Under the pieces are notes generated by a model. That model was not told the origin of the DNA, searched no databases, and saw nothing but the letters and a program-made list of their open reading frames with translations. Below are positions 26,990 through 36,349 of a stretch of DNA of 64,000 nucleotides, piece by piece (the first letter of the stretch is position 1; the number at the start of each line of letters is the position of its first letter). Made by a program: the position numbers and the translations under genes. The stretch lies in assembly GCA_903904835.1 (NCBI GenBank), contig CAIVEI010000070.1, positions 62,001 to 126,000 of the forward strand. The letters are read 5' to 3'. Origin of the DNA: an uncultured Schlesneria sp. (lineage in GTDB: Bacteria > Planctomycetota > Planctomycetia > Planctomycetales > Planctomycetaceae).

Positions 26990-27723
26990 CCGATCCCTTG
27001 CGCCAACCGGTTGTCATCTGCCGCGACGTGATCAAAGATTACGGCGAGGGAGAGTCGCTCATTCACGCGTTGCGAGGAGTGACCGTCGATATTTATCCAG
27101 GCGAGTTGACGCTGTTAGTCGGGCCCAGTGGTTGTGGCAAATCGACATTTATCTCGATTCTCGCAGGAACGCTTGATCCGACGGGGGGAACGATCGAAGA
27201 ATTTGGTTTATCTCTGCATCAGCTCGGCAAAAACGCTCGCGCCGATTTTCGAGCTCAAAACGTCGGATTTGTCTTTCAACAATTCAACTTATTGCCGGCC
27301 CTGACGATTGCCGAAAATGTCGCTGTTCCCTTGGTGATTCGAGGGGTCAGCAAGTCCGTGGCCGTGCAAAAGGCATGTACCGAACTGACGGCTGTCGGAA
27401 TGGGTGACCGAGTTACTTCGCTTCCAAATAAGCTATCGGGCGGTCAGCAACAGCGGGTTGCGATCGCACGAGCACTTATCAATCAACCTCGGTTGCTGGT
27501 GTGCGACGAACCGACTTCCGCCGTTGACGCCAAAACCGGCCATACCGTGATGACATTGATTCGAAAGCTGGCACTCAGTCCAGATCGCGTCACGATCGTG
27601 GTGACGCACGATCCACGCGTGTTCGGTTTCGCGGATCGAATCATCGCGATGGAAGATGGTCGCGTCAAAGAGGACAGACGAGTGAAACCGGACATTCCGA
27701 TCGGAGATCACGAACAATCATGA
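26986..27723 (+). CDS. ABC transporter ATP-binding protein, DevA/LolD-type
   Basis: 245 residues with Walker A GPSGCGKST, Q-loop in FVFQQFNLLPAL, signature LSGGQQQRVAIARAL, Walker B LLVCDEPTSAVD and the H-loop His in VVTHDPR. This is the MacB/LolD/DevA class that powers FtsX-type permeases. It overlaps both neighbours by 4 bp (ATGA), so the three proteins are translationally coupled in the order permease, ATPase, adaptor. Confidence 0.93.
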   Translation: MTDPLRQPVVICRDVIKDYGEGESLIHALRGVTVDIYPGELTLLVGPSGCGKSTFISILAGTLDPTGGTIEEFGLSLHQLGKNARADFRAQNVGFVFQQFNLLPALTIAENVAVPLVIRGVSKSVAVQKACTELTAVGMGDRVTSLPNKLSGGQQQRVAIARALINQPRLLVCDEPTSAVDAKTGHTVMTLIRKLALSPDRVTIVVTHDPRVFGFADRIIAMEDGRVKEDRRVKPDIPIGDHEQS

Positions 27724-28808
27724 AAATATCTGGCTCGATCGGAAAGTATCTCCTTCCCATGCTGGCAGGGGTGATGTTGCTTTTCGCGTTTGGTTATGCG
27801 ATCCGTTCTCAACGACGTATTCCGTTCACGACACCTCCGATTACACCTCCGACCAATCCATTTGGAGACGTCGTCGCTGGAACGGGATTTGTCGAGCCTT
27901 CAACCGACGCGAGTACACAAGCAATGATTTCCGTCGGATCACAATTGCCGGGGATCGCCGTCAAAGTAGCGGTACGTGTTGGTCAGGAAGTGAAAGAGGG
28001 AGATCTCTTATTCGAACTTGATAAGCGAAATACTTTGGCGGAATTTGCCTTGCGTCAGGCGGCAGTGGCTGCGGCGGAAGCCCAATTGAGCAAACTGGAA
28101 CAGCAGCCTCGTCCTGAAGAAATTCCGGCGTTGGAAGCGCAGTTACAAGCGGCCATCGCCACGTTAGAGACGGCGACTGACGTTCGCGATCGTGACGCGA
28201 AGTTATTGCTCACAAAAGCAATTACGCTTCAAGAAGCGTTTGCATCGGAAGAGGCGGTCAAGAATGGGGAAGCCCTGGTCGAAGTCTCCAAAGCCAACTT
28301 GAATTTGTTGAAGGCCGGGGCATGGGAGCCGGACAAAGTCATCGCTCGCACCGCCGTGGATCAGGCGAAAGCGTCGCTGGAACAGACACGGACCACACTC
28401 GCCCTGCTGGAGATACGCGCGCCCGTGACGGGGACAATTCTACAAGTCAACCTGCGCCCTGGCGAATTTGTTTCGACTTCACCCACGCAGTCGTTGATTA
28501 CCATGGGAAACTTGAAGCCATTTCACGTTCGCGTGAGCATTGATGAAGAGGACATTTCTCGTTTGAAACTGAATGCTCCGGCAGTGGCGATGTTGCGAGG
28601 TGATTTGAAGCGGCGAGAAGTTCCAATGAAATATGTTCGTATCGAACCGGCTGTAATCACAAAAACATCATTAACAGGAGCGAACTCCGATCGCGTCGAC
28701 ACCCGGGTCATGCAGGTCATTTATTCCATCGACCCCGAGACCCCACTGATCATTGAAAAAAAGATCCTGGTCGGTCAGTTACTCGACGTTTTCATCGATG
28801 TAAAGTGA
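27720..28808 (+). CDS. HlyD-family periplasmic adaptor, DevB-type
   Basis: 362 residues: one N-terminal membrane anchor (about 9-28), a biotinyl-lipoyl-like half (GIAVKVAVRVGQEVKEGDLL), a long coiled-coil hairpin (about 105-225, with QLSKLEQQPRPEEIPALEAQLQ repeated style) and a second lipoyl half (ILQVNLRPGEFVS), then a beta-barrel domain. Adaptors of this type bridge the inner-membrane ABC exporter to the outer envelope. No outer-membrane TolC-like gene is nearby. Confidence 0.88.
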   Translation: MKISGSIGKYLLPMLAGVMLLFAFGYAIRSQRRIPFTTPPITPPTNPFGDVVAGTGFVEPSTDASTQAMISVGSQLPGIAVKVAVRVGQEVKEGDLLFELDKRNTLAEFALRQAAVAAAEAQLSKLEQQPRPEEIPALEAQLQAAIATLETATDVRDRDAKLLLTKAITLQEAFASEEAVKNGEALVEVSKANLNLLKAGAWEPDKVIARTAVDQAKASLEQTRTTLALLEIRAPVTGTILQVNLRPGEFVSTSPTQSLITMGNLKPFHVRVSIDEEDISRLKLNAPAVAMLRGDLKRREVPMKYVRIEPAVITKTSLTGANSDRVDTRVMQVIYSIDPETPLIIEKKILVGQLLDVFIDVK

Positions 28809-28852
28809 GCGTTTTGATTGGGATCGTTTCGCTCGATGACCCTGAGTTACTT

Positions 28853-29161
28853 TTACTCAGGTTCCTCCTTCGGAGGTGGCGACATCAGGTCGATCGCCTT
28901 AGGCGAAAGCTGAGTTCCTCGTTGCAGAGAATTTTTCACCAGCCCCAAAGCGACCAGTTTCGAGACGATCGATTCGACTTTTGAACCCAAATCTGGAAGT
29001 CGAAGTTCCAGATCCTGAATGAGCAATCCTTCATTGGGATTGTGGGCTAAAAACATCAAGAGATTGAGACAATCAACCCGATTGAACTCAGAACTCTCTG
29101 GCAACGCGTCCTTAAAAGCCTGACGAACCCTTCCCCAATCTCTTTTCCCTGATTTAGCCAT
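28853..29161 (-). CDS. Small winged-helix-like protein
   Basis: 102 residues from the ATG at 29161, chosen because GAGGGA lies upstream; the frame is open further upstream. A basic N-terminus (MAKSGKRDWGRVRQAFKDAL) precedes a helical region and a likely winged helix (DLELRLPDLGSKVESIVSKL, then LGLVKNSLQRGTQLSP). It may bind DNA or act as a small regulator. No family is recognised. It is convergent with the DevCAB-like operon. Confidence 0.6.
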   Translation of the reverse strand: MAKSGKRDWGRVRQAFKDALPESSEFNRVDCLNLLMFLAHNPNEGLLIQDLELRLPDLGSKVESIVSKLVALGLVKNSLQRGTQLSPKAIDLMSPPPKEEPE

Positions 29162-29522
29162 ACCGAATTCCCTCGCTTTTCCTGAGTCCGACCTGATCAA
29201 CATTCTTGCGCAATTTGTTTTCGACCGAATGTTATGCGAACTCCGATGAATGTCCACCAAGAAACCGCACGCTCGCCATCGCGAGGAACTCGAAAACTCG
29301 TTTGCACTGTTTTTTGCAAAGAGACCATGCCCACAGTACTTGAGTTACCCCCAGCCAAAACGCCTCAATCTGATTGCGGTGGCGACAGAGGGGAATATCC
29401 GCAATCAGATTGATATTGCCCGAATTTCGGCGGACAGCTTCAATGCTCCCCGCGCTGTGTATAAGCCGAACTTCCAAATCTCGAACCGGCGACGGCGATT
29501 CCACTTATCAGGTTTACGTGAC

Positions 29523-30041
29523 ATGAACTATCGATTTTCGCCTTTGGCAACTGGTGTGTTGGTTGTTGTCTTAGTTGTGCTGATGTCGAGCCTCGGTTGG
29601 GCTCATTTTTATGAGCTTGGTCCTTCGAAGGACGAGTGGGGGTTGAAATACGATGGGGAGGTGACCGCAAGTGGGGATAAGCTGAACGTCTCGTTCACTC
29701 TCGCTGATCAAGGGAGACTCAAACAAATTTATTCCGTCAGCGTCGTGGCTTTTAGTAATCTGAGGCCGGATGGAGGTCGCACGTATCTCTTGAATTCCAC
29801 CTTCGATTTGAAACCGACCAAGGACGGCAAGCTCACGGGGCAACTGGAGATCGACAAGAAATTTGCTGACCGCGCCATGATTCGGATACTCACCCAAACG
29901 TTTGACGGCAAACCGCAAACGGCCGGCGCGAGGTACTACCAGATTCCACTCAAGAAGTTTATAAAGAAAGGCCCGGCGGAAGCTTCATCTGAAGCGCCCG
30001 CATCCATCGCGTCACCGCCGGTGACGAAAGTCACGAAGTAA
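29523..30041 (+). CDS. Exported hypothetical protein
   Basis: 172 residues from the ATG at 29523, which gives a good signal peptide (LATGVLVVVLVVLMSSLGWA). The mature part is a beta-rich domain (DGEVTASGDKLNVSFTLADQ ... FDLKPTKDGKLTGQLEID) and ends in a Pro/Ala/Lys-rich tail. The frame is open upstream to 29250 but that part has no ribosome site and unlike composition. It lies 37 bp before the M66-type protease gene and may be made with it. Function unknown. Confidence 0.6.
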   Translation: MNYRFSPLATGVLVVVLVVLMSSLGWAHFYELGPSKDEWGLKYDGEVTASGDKLNVSFTLADQGRLKQIYSVSVVAFSNLRPDGGRTYLLNSTFDLKPTKDGKLTGQLEIDKKFADRAMIRILTQTFDGKPQTAGARYYQIPLKKFIKKGPAEASSEAPASIASPPVTKVTK

Positions 30042-30078
30042 AGGTTCGGGACTTGCTGTCCGCACGCGACCATCAGGA

Positions 30079-32472
30079 ATGAGAGCCAACGTGAGTATTT
30101 CTGCCAGAACAGTCGCTGGATTGATCGCGGTTGCGTTGATGTGGGATTCTCTATTCGCCGCTGATCCGGCAGCGAAGCCGCTGGTCTTCAATACGACCGC
30201 TCCTACCAACGATTTGCAGGGATCTTTGTCGGCGCAAGTGCGATTCGCCCAGAGCCAGATCGTGCCGGTCCATCCTCGCAAGGGAGACAATCAGCCGCAC
30301 CTGATCAGTCAACGCAAGTCCCTTTTGCTGGTGCAGCCGCTGAAGCCGGATGGTACTTCTCCCATCAATGTCACCGTTCTTGACAAAGGGGGAAAGTCGC
30401 TTGGCTCGCTGAGCCTCGATCCACCAGAGAAGCTGCCTAAAACCGCCTACGATGTGGATGGCATACCTGAAGAAAAAATTGATTTCACGGCGCCAGATGC
30501 GGCCGCCAGCGTCATCAACAACCGGCGCGACCTGGAGAAGCTGAGCGAGCCGGAAGAGACCTTTCTTCGTGGGCGACTGAAGCAGAACGCGCTCGTAGAG
30601 ATCCAGACCGCTGACGGTCAGTGGGTCCGCGACATATATGTTCCGAGCGGGGCAGAGTTCGACGGGAAGTTTCTTCGAGTCCGCTCGAATGCCGGCTATG
30701 AGTCGACCGTCCACTACGGTAGCCGTACCGTCGCGATCTCTCGCGGCCAGACCCTGCTCTTCAAATCGGTACGTGGCCAGTGGATTCTGGAAAGCGATCT
30801 GGAGAATCAGGGGATCAGGTATTCCAACGACACCTGGAGCGGTCTGCTGCCAGCGGACTGGATTGTGCCCGGACTGACTCTGCAGATTCGACAGGGCAAC
30901 CTGAGCGGCACGCTGACCAATCTCAAAGTCGGTGCTCCCACGGAGCTGCTGATTCATACGATTGATGTCGGGATGCTGACCCCACCCCGCGACCAATTCC
31001 ATTTCGCCGGTGATACCGCAGCCCATCGGGAATACTTCCAGACTGTTCCCACCAGCCGGTTAATCGTGAGCCAATACGCGCCACTGTCCCTTGCCGAAGT
31101 GATGCTGCCTGACGGAACCATGCTGACCGATCACGATCCGAGCAAAGGGGACTGGCATAACGGCACCATGCGACAGAGTATTGGCAAGGAACTGATCTCC
31201 CTGGGGATCGACAATGCCAATTACGGCATCAACAGTACGGCAGGCGAGGGGGAAGGGAGCCACCCCTATGTGGTCGCCCAACTGGCGGCCCACAACACCG
31301 TCGGCAAATATGCAGCCGGACTCGTTGTACACGGCGGATCGGGTGGCGGCGGCATCGTGACTCTTGATGACTCGCTGGGCAACGAGTTCAGCCACGAAGT
31401 GGGTCACAACTACGGTCTCGGCCATTATGTGGGTGGATTCCAGGGGTCCGTGCACCGCAGTGCCGACCAGATCAACTCCACCTGGGGCTGGGACGCTGAC
31501 AAGAACCGCTTCATCCCCAATTTCTCACCGGTTCGTAGCGGCAAGGAGACATGCCTGGAGGATCAATGCCAAAGCCCGTTCGACGGCCGCTCGTTCGGTC
31601 TGGACGCGATGGCTGGTGGTGCGCCGCAATCGAGCTTCATCCGCTTTACGCTTTATACCCCCAATACAGCGGCCATCATCCAGCGTTTTCTCGAAAGCAA
31701 AGCGGTGTTCGATGCCAACTCGCCGACCGGCTTCAGCAAGTGGAACGACGACAAGGGAATGATGGAGCCATTCCACCACAAGATCGACTTCGGCTCACAG
31801 ATCACAGCCCCGGTCAGCGACCTCAGCAAAGAAAAGATGGCCTCTCTGCTGGCCGAATATGACCGCGTGAATGTGGCCATGGCCGACGGCAACTGGACCA
31901 AAAACATTCATGTCCCGGCGGCCTCTGTCGCCAATCGTGGACGCACAGTCGCTATCGATCATGGAGCCGCCTATGGGAGCACCCTCTTCCTGAATGGCGA
32001 TAAGATTGCCGTCGCCCGCGGTTTCAAAAAGAGCTACGTCTCTGACGGAAAGCGGTGGAAGCCGGGGGCGGGGGCGGACCTGTCGGTCGAGCGCAAGCCT
32101 CTGGCGTTTGGCGTGCCGGTGACAACGCTCGTCGGTTACTACGACCCGGAAGGTGAACTAAAGAGCTATATTTATCCGGCGCTGCATGGAGCATACGGAT
32201 TCACATACAGCGACGATCGCAGTCAATCGAGCGAGCTGGACTGTCATTTGCTAGTAGAGACTGGCGACGGTCCTTTGCGTTTCCGCCTGGCCAGCAATCG
32301 ACTCGGTGCCAAGGTCATGAACAAGTTCCATGTCAACATCCCCGAATCCAGCCAGCCGAAAAGTGTCGCCGTTGTCTGCCGAGGGAAAATCGTGGACAGC
32401 AAACCGATCGCTCCCGTGGTAGAGAAATTGTCCTATACCGTGAATGGCAGACCGCTTACTTCCGACAAATGA
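30079..32472 (+). CDS. Secreted zinc metalloprotease, M66 (StcE/TagA-like)
   Basis: 797 residues with an N-terminal signal peptide (TVAGLIAVALMWDSLFAA). The extended zinc motif HEVGHNYGLGH spans residues 439-449, so H439, H443 and H449 bind zinc and E440 is the catalytic base. The surrounding NEFSHEVGHNYGLGHYVGGF is the signature of family M66, known from StcE, dictomallein and TagA, which cut heavily glycosylated proteins such as mucins. The N-terminal ~400 residues are beta-rich, as in StcE, and the last ~170 may bind substrate. In an environmental planctomycete the target is more likely a glycosylated extracellular protein than host mucin; that is inference. Confidence 0.88.
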   Translation: MRANVSISARTVAGLIAVALMWDSLFAADPAAKPLVFNTTAPTNDLQGSLSAQVRFAQSQIVPVHPRKGDNQPHLISQRKSLLLVQPLKPDGTSPINVTVLDKGGKSLGSLSLDPPEKLPKTAYDVDGIPEEKIDFTAPDAAASVINNRRDLEKLSEPEETFLRGRLKQNALVEIQTADGQWVRDIYVPSGAEFDGKFLRVRSNAGYESTVHYGSRTVAISRGQTLLFKSVRGQWILESDLENQGIRYSNDTWSGLLPADWIVPGLTLQIRQGNLSGTLTNLKVGAPTELLIHTIDVGMLTPPRDQFHFAGDTAAHREYFQTVPTSRLIVSQYAPLSLAEVMLPDGTMLTDHDPSKGDWHNGTMRQSIGKELISLGIDNANYGINSTAGEGEGSHPYVVAQLAAHNTVGKYAAGLVVHGGSGGGGIVTLDDSLGNEFSHEVGHNYGLGHYVGGFQGSVHRSADQINSTWGWDADKNRFIPNFSPVRSGKETCLEDQCQSPFDGRSFGLDAMAGGAPQSSFIRFTLYTPNTAAIIQRFLESKAVFDANSPTGFSKWNDDKGMMEPFHHKIDFGSQITAPVSDLSKEKMASLLAEYDRVNVAMADGNWTKNIHVPAASVANRGRTVAIDHGAAYGSTLFLNGDKIAVARGFKKSYVSDGKRWKPGAGADLSVERKPLAFGVPVTTLVGYYDPEGELKSYIYPALHGAYGFTYSDDRSQSSELDCHLLVETGDGPLRFRLASNRLGAKVMNKFHVNIPESSQPKSVAVVCRGKIVDSKPIAPVVEKLSYTVNGRPLTSDK

Positions 32473-32532
32473 GTTGACGACAGCGCCGTAAAGGATCTTC
32501 TTCGAGAAAACACTGGTTTCACTGAAAACCGT

Positions 32533-32566
32533 GGCACTGCTTGACGGTCTTACGTCAAGCAGTGCC
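32533..32566. terminator. Strong hairpin downstream of the M66 protease gene
   Basis: A perfect 14-bp stem (GGCACTGCTTGACG and complement) with a 6-nt loop starts 61 bp after the protease stop. No long T tract follows, so it may be Rho-assisted or an RNA-stability structure. A related second hairpin with CACTGCTTC/GAAGCAGTG lies at 32596-32625. Confidence 0.5.
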
Positions 32567-32691
32567 GACCGACACAACGAAAGTCGAAGTCAAGGCACTG
32601 CTTCTCCGAGGACTCCGAAGCAGTGGCACAAGATTTCATTCGAACCCCTGTTTTACTGAAGTAAGATCCTGGCGTTGGTTGGGGGGCACGC

Positions 32692-33927
32692 TCACTTCGC
32701 AGATACCTGGTAACACAAAAGCGTCCCTTGATCACGCAGATAGAGGCCACCGTTGGCAACGACCGGGTGGGGCCAGGCTTGCGTGTTACTGCGATTGAGC
32801 TGTTTGATGCGTCCTAGTTCCTTGTAGCCACTGACAGATGGTTCCACCAATACGACATCGCCACTGCCATGCCCCCGGACATAAAGCCGCCCATCGGCAT
32901 AGCAGAATGACGCTGGGCCTACAGCACGATCCGTCCACTTCTCGTCACCTGTATTGAAGTCGGCACAGAACATCGCCTGAGCCGACGTCCCGTAGAGGTA
33001 GCCGTCGAGCAATACGGCTCCGCCAATTCCAGGGGCGACTTTTTTGGTGAAATAGATCTGATCGGCTGTCACGCCATCTCCTGCGGCTTTGAGTTGCACG
33101 AGGCTACCGCCGGTACGGGAGCCTGCCGAGAAAACGCGATCGCCGTCAACGATGGGCGTGAGAATGTTGGCTCCCTGGTCAATGGTCTTATTGTACAGCC
33201 ACAGAAACTTCCCCGTTTTTGCCTCGACCCCGACCAGGCCATTCCGCAGGAATGTGACGTACTGTTTCACAGGCCCTTTGTCGACGATCATGATTGAGGC
33301 GTATTCAGCGGTCCCCCCGCCTGGCACAGTCGAAGTCCAGATCGTCTCGCCGGTTTGCTTATTAAGGGCAGCCAGGCCGGCTGTTTTACCCCCTGGTGTG
33401 CATACCACGACATCGCCGTCAATCAAAACTGATTCGGAAAAGGCCCAGGCACCGTCTGCACCGCCGAAGTCGTGCCTCAGGTGCTTTTTCCATTTCGTAT
33501 CCCCTTTGGCGATATCGAGGCAAGTCAACTCGCCGTCGGAAGCGAGGCAATACAAGCGATCGCCATCGACCGTCGGAGTGCTACGAGTCCCTGGATACTG
33601 TGGGCCGCGGTTCTTGCCGACCTTACCGATGGGAACTTCCCAAACCTTGGCACCCGTCTTCTCATCGAGCGCGAGTGCGAATTCGTCGTTGTCATGCGTC
33701 GTCTGCAAATAGACGCGGCCAAGCACAACTGACGGCGAAGAATAACCAGTGCCGATATCGGCAGCCTTCCACCGTAACGCAGGACCGTCGGCTGGCCACG
33801 TCTGGAGTAAGCCCGTTTCCTTGGAGATTCCGGTTCGTTCCGGTCCGCGCCATTGCGGCCAGTCATCGGCTTTGGTCACGGAAGCGAATGCGAGTGTCAA
33901 CAGAAACAGCGTGACGGCGCGCGGCAT
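32692..33927 (-). CDS. Secreted PQQ-type beta-propeller protein
   Basis: 411 residues from the ATG at 33927 (AAAGGA upstream), with signal peptide PRAVTLFLLTLAFASVTKA. The mature protein begins DDWPQWRGPERTG, the usual opening of planctomycete PQQ-repeat proteins, and has repeated strands with Lys-W-x-x-P and GDRVF/GDRLY blades forming a beta-propeller. No catalytic Asp/Glu/Ca site of true PQQ dehydrogenases is seen, so it is more likely a binding or BamB-like scaffold protein. A related protein is at 52867. It stands alone, facing the protease gene. Confidence 0.88.
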   Translation of the reverse strand: MPRAVTLFLLTLAFASVTKADDWPQWRGPERTGISKETGLLQTWPADGPALRWKAADIGTGYSSPSVVLGRVYLQTTHDNDEFALALDEKTGAKVWEVPIGKVGKNRGPQYPGTRSTPTVDGDRLYCLASDGELTCLDIAKGDTKWKKHLRHDFGGADGAWAFSESVLIDGDVVVCTPGGKTAGLAALNKQTGETIWTSTVPGGGTAEYASIMIVDKGPVKQYVTFLRNGLVGVEAKTGKFLWLYNKTIDQGANILTPIVDGDRVFSAGSRTGGSLVQLKAAGDGVTADQIYFTKKVAPGIGGAVLLDGYLYGTSAQAMFCADFNTGDEKWTDRAVGPASFCYADGRLYVRGHGSGDVVLVEPSVSGYKELGRIKQLNRSNTQAWPHPVVANGGLYLRDQGTLLCYQVSAK

Positions 33928-34262
33928 AGTCTTGTCCTTTGGTAGCGAACAACGTGATGGAAGCGAGGCGACCACTCATACAATTAAGAACTTAGCATGT
34001 TCGTGCTCCGCTCGGCCACCTGGATGAGTTGTCGCTCCCCTCAGTTGACTTTCAATCATGACTGCCGGCCTTCGGTCGATCGGCCGCTTCGAGTTAGGGG
34101 ATTCGAGCCGAGATTGTGCAAAGGTTTACGCTGTTTTTTTCCGGCGACAACTTACTACACAAAGAGCTTCAGGCAACCTAAGATCATGGTAAGAACACGT
34201 CAAATGATATCTGATCGAATGAAACGGTAGTTCGACATCCCTAAAATAGAGGCCTTCGGAAA
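33928..34262. other. Intergenic region between divergent genes
   Basis: About 335 bp between the PQQ protein (minus) and the zinc-ribbon membrane protein (plus), presumably holding both promoters. No clear motif, repeat or RNA is visible. Confidence 0.4.
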
Positions 34263-35159
34263 ATGTTCTTCGTCTGGGGACCACATTCTAGCGTAAGTGA
34301 TCTCGGGGTCGTTGCCGATTTGTGCCCTCAATGTGCCGCTGTAACGCCGTGTCGGGTCTTTGGAAAAGTAGAGGGAGCGCATATCTTCTTTATCCCAGTG
34401 GCGAGCGGTATCACCGAATTGGCAGCCGTCTGTGGCCATTGTCAGAAACGATTCCGCTGCGACATAAATCGCTACAAAACAATCCTTCCAGAGTTTGAGG
34501 CCTTTTCGCTTTCCGTTGAAGAATTACTTGATCGGACGAATCCAACGCTGAAAGCGAAGATCGAGTGGTCCACGAAGTGTGAGGAGCTTGGCAGCGATCC
34601 GCGATTCACAGAGACCCTGCGATCAGTCGAGGAGTTGCGTTCAGGCTCGCTGAAGACACGGCTGTCGAAGGATTTACGGGCCTGGAATCAATTAGACGAA
34701 GGCCAGCGATTGAATCTGATCGGGGAGGCCTCAGAACTGACTCGCGCGATAAAGTTTGCAACGTCGATCAGTCCTCAGGTACCGGAAAACGCGGGATGTG
34801 CAATCGGAATTCTGATATGTCTTGCCATTTGGGGAGTGGCATTCTTTGTCCCGGTATCCTGGGATAATGGATCGCTGATGGGCGTGGCGCTGGCAGGTCC
34901 TTTGATCGGCGCTGTCGTCTATCAATTCGACGTCTCTCGTCGTGTCAGACTCTGGACGGCGGAAACACTGGTTCCAGAAGGTCGCAAAGCGGGGATCAAT
35001 TTTCGGCATTTCGTTGCACTCCTCGACGACTTGCCTCCGCCAAACTCGCGCTCCACGGAAGTACTCAAACCCTTGCAGGAGCACGCGCAAATAATTCGTG
35101 AAGAACTTTCCACCCTCGACGTAGGTGTTGATCGGCACGCCAGCGAGGCATTGCGTTAG
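34263..35159 (+). CDS. Zinc-ribbon membrane protein of unknown function
   Basis: 298 residues. The N-terminus holds a split zinc ribbon (CPQC near residue 22 and CGHC near residue 58). A soluble middle of about 110 residues is helical, and two hydrophobic helices (about 178-198 and 207-222) follow, then a ~75-residue soluble tail. No known family is recognised beyond the zinc-ribbon class. It may act as a membrane-bound sensor or assembly factor. Neighbours give no clear hint. Confidence 0.65.
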   Translation: MFFVWGPHSSVSDLGVVADLCPQCAAVTPCRVFGKVEGAHIFFIPVASGITELAAVCGHCQKRFRCDINRYKTILPEFEAFSLSVEELLDRTNPTLKAKIEWSTKCEELGSDPRFTETLRSVEELRSGSLKTRLSKDLRAWNQLDEGQRLNLIGEASELTRAIKFATSISPQVPENAGCAIGILICLAIWGVAFFVPVSWDNGSLMGVALAGPLIGAVVYQFDVSRRVRLWTAETLVPEGRKAGINFRHFVALLDDLPPPNSRSTEVLKPLQEHAQIIREELSTLDVGVDRHASEALR

Positions 35160-35285
35160 GGCTACTCTTGTGTCTTTTTCCTCACTCTTCCGCGAGCGTT
35201 GAATTGCCCACGATGAGAATCTGCAACGGACCGATTCTCTCGTTGCGGTTGGCCCAAGAGATCATTCTTACGCCATTACCTGGAA

Positions 35286-36032
35286 TCAGGCATCTTTGTG
35301 GATGAGATGAATAATCCGTTCGATCAGGCTCGCGGATACGTGTGAGTTTTTCTCCGTGGTGCCGGCCGGCTGGATGATAGTGTGTCTGAATCCTGCTGCA
35401 TAATTCTGACAGGTTTTGCAAGCGGCAACGTGCGTCAGCACAGGTTCGCGAACATCTTCGGCAAGCAGTCCATCGATCATGTCGAGCAACAAATCCAGAC
35501 GGCCACCGCAGGTCATTCCTTCCGCACCACAAAGTTCTGGCGAGAGAATTTCCGCGACGTATTTTCGTGCCCGATGCAACCGTTGCCGAACTGCGGCCGG
35601 AGCCAACCCTAATTTATCGGCCACTTCCTCGGAACTCATTTGTTCAACGTCTCGCAGCACGAGGACGACTCGTTGGTCATCAGGAAGCTGATCGATCGCA
35701 CCCCAAACAACTTCTCGCAAGGCCAGGTCATCGATTTGCCGCCCACTGGCATGATGTTCGATCGCTTCCAGATCCGGTTCGACTTCCATCGAAACCGATC
35801 CCGTTTTTCGAAGTTTATTCAAGGCGCTATTGATCGCGATGCGATGTACCCAGGTATTCATGGTCGATTTCCCGTCGAAACGATCTTGAGCGCGCCATGC
35901 GGCCAGGTATGTTTCCTGCAGCGCATCTTCCGCATCGGCATCATTGCGCAGTATTCGACGAATCGTGGCCAACAGCCGGCTGGCTGATTCTTTAACGTAG
36001 TCGTCGAATTCGTTTGAGTTCCACTGCGCCAT
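35286..36032 (-). CDS. ECF sigma factor with fused zinc-finger domain
   Basis: 248 residues from the ATG at 36032. Region 2 (RRILRNDADAEDALQETYLA and FDGKSTMNTWVHRIAINSAL) binds the -10 element and core polymerase; region 4 (IDQLPDDQRVVLVLRD, then SSEEVADKLGLAPAAVRQRL) holds the -35 helix-turn-helix. The C-terminal ~80 residues carry a zf-HC2-like anti-sigma fold, with CGGRLDLLLD followed by H-V-A-A-C-K-T-C. Free ECF factors are ~180 residues and their zinc-finger anti-sigma is usually a separate membrane protein. Here the two are joined and no membrane segment is seen, so regulation must be in cis. Confidence 0.88.
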   Translation of the reverse strand: MAQWNSNEFDDYVKESASRLLATIRRILRNDADAEDALQETYLAAWRAQDRFDGKSTMNTWVHRIAINSALNKLRKTGSVSMEVEPDLEAIEHHASGRQIDDLALREVVWGAIDQLPDDQRVVLVLRDVEQMSSEEVADKLGLAPAAVRQRLHRARKYVAEILSPELCGAEGMTCGGRLDLLLDMIDGLLAEDVREPVLTHVAACKTCQNYAAGFRHTIIQPAGTTEKNSHVSASLIERIIHLIHKDA

Positions 36033-36349
36033 GTGCTTCACCCTGGATTAGACAATTCCACCACGTCGATTGTGACAGACAAATCTAGGCGAATGTTCCG
36101 TCAGCCGACAGTGACTTGTCGGAAGGGACGCAGAAATGCTTTGTATTTCAACGGAAACGAAGCCCCCAGCGGTGAATGCCTGCGGTGGTACTCTGTGGTT
36201 GTTTCCAGATAACAAAAAGGGCCAGAAAAAATATTTAAAGGATTCTCTGTCACAAATCGGAGGGGCTGCGTGTCAAAGGTTGTGAGGATCGGCAATGTCG
36301 CCGACACAACACAACACGGCTCGATTGAGCCAATACCAGGAGAATTGTT

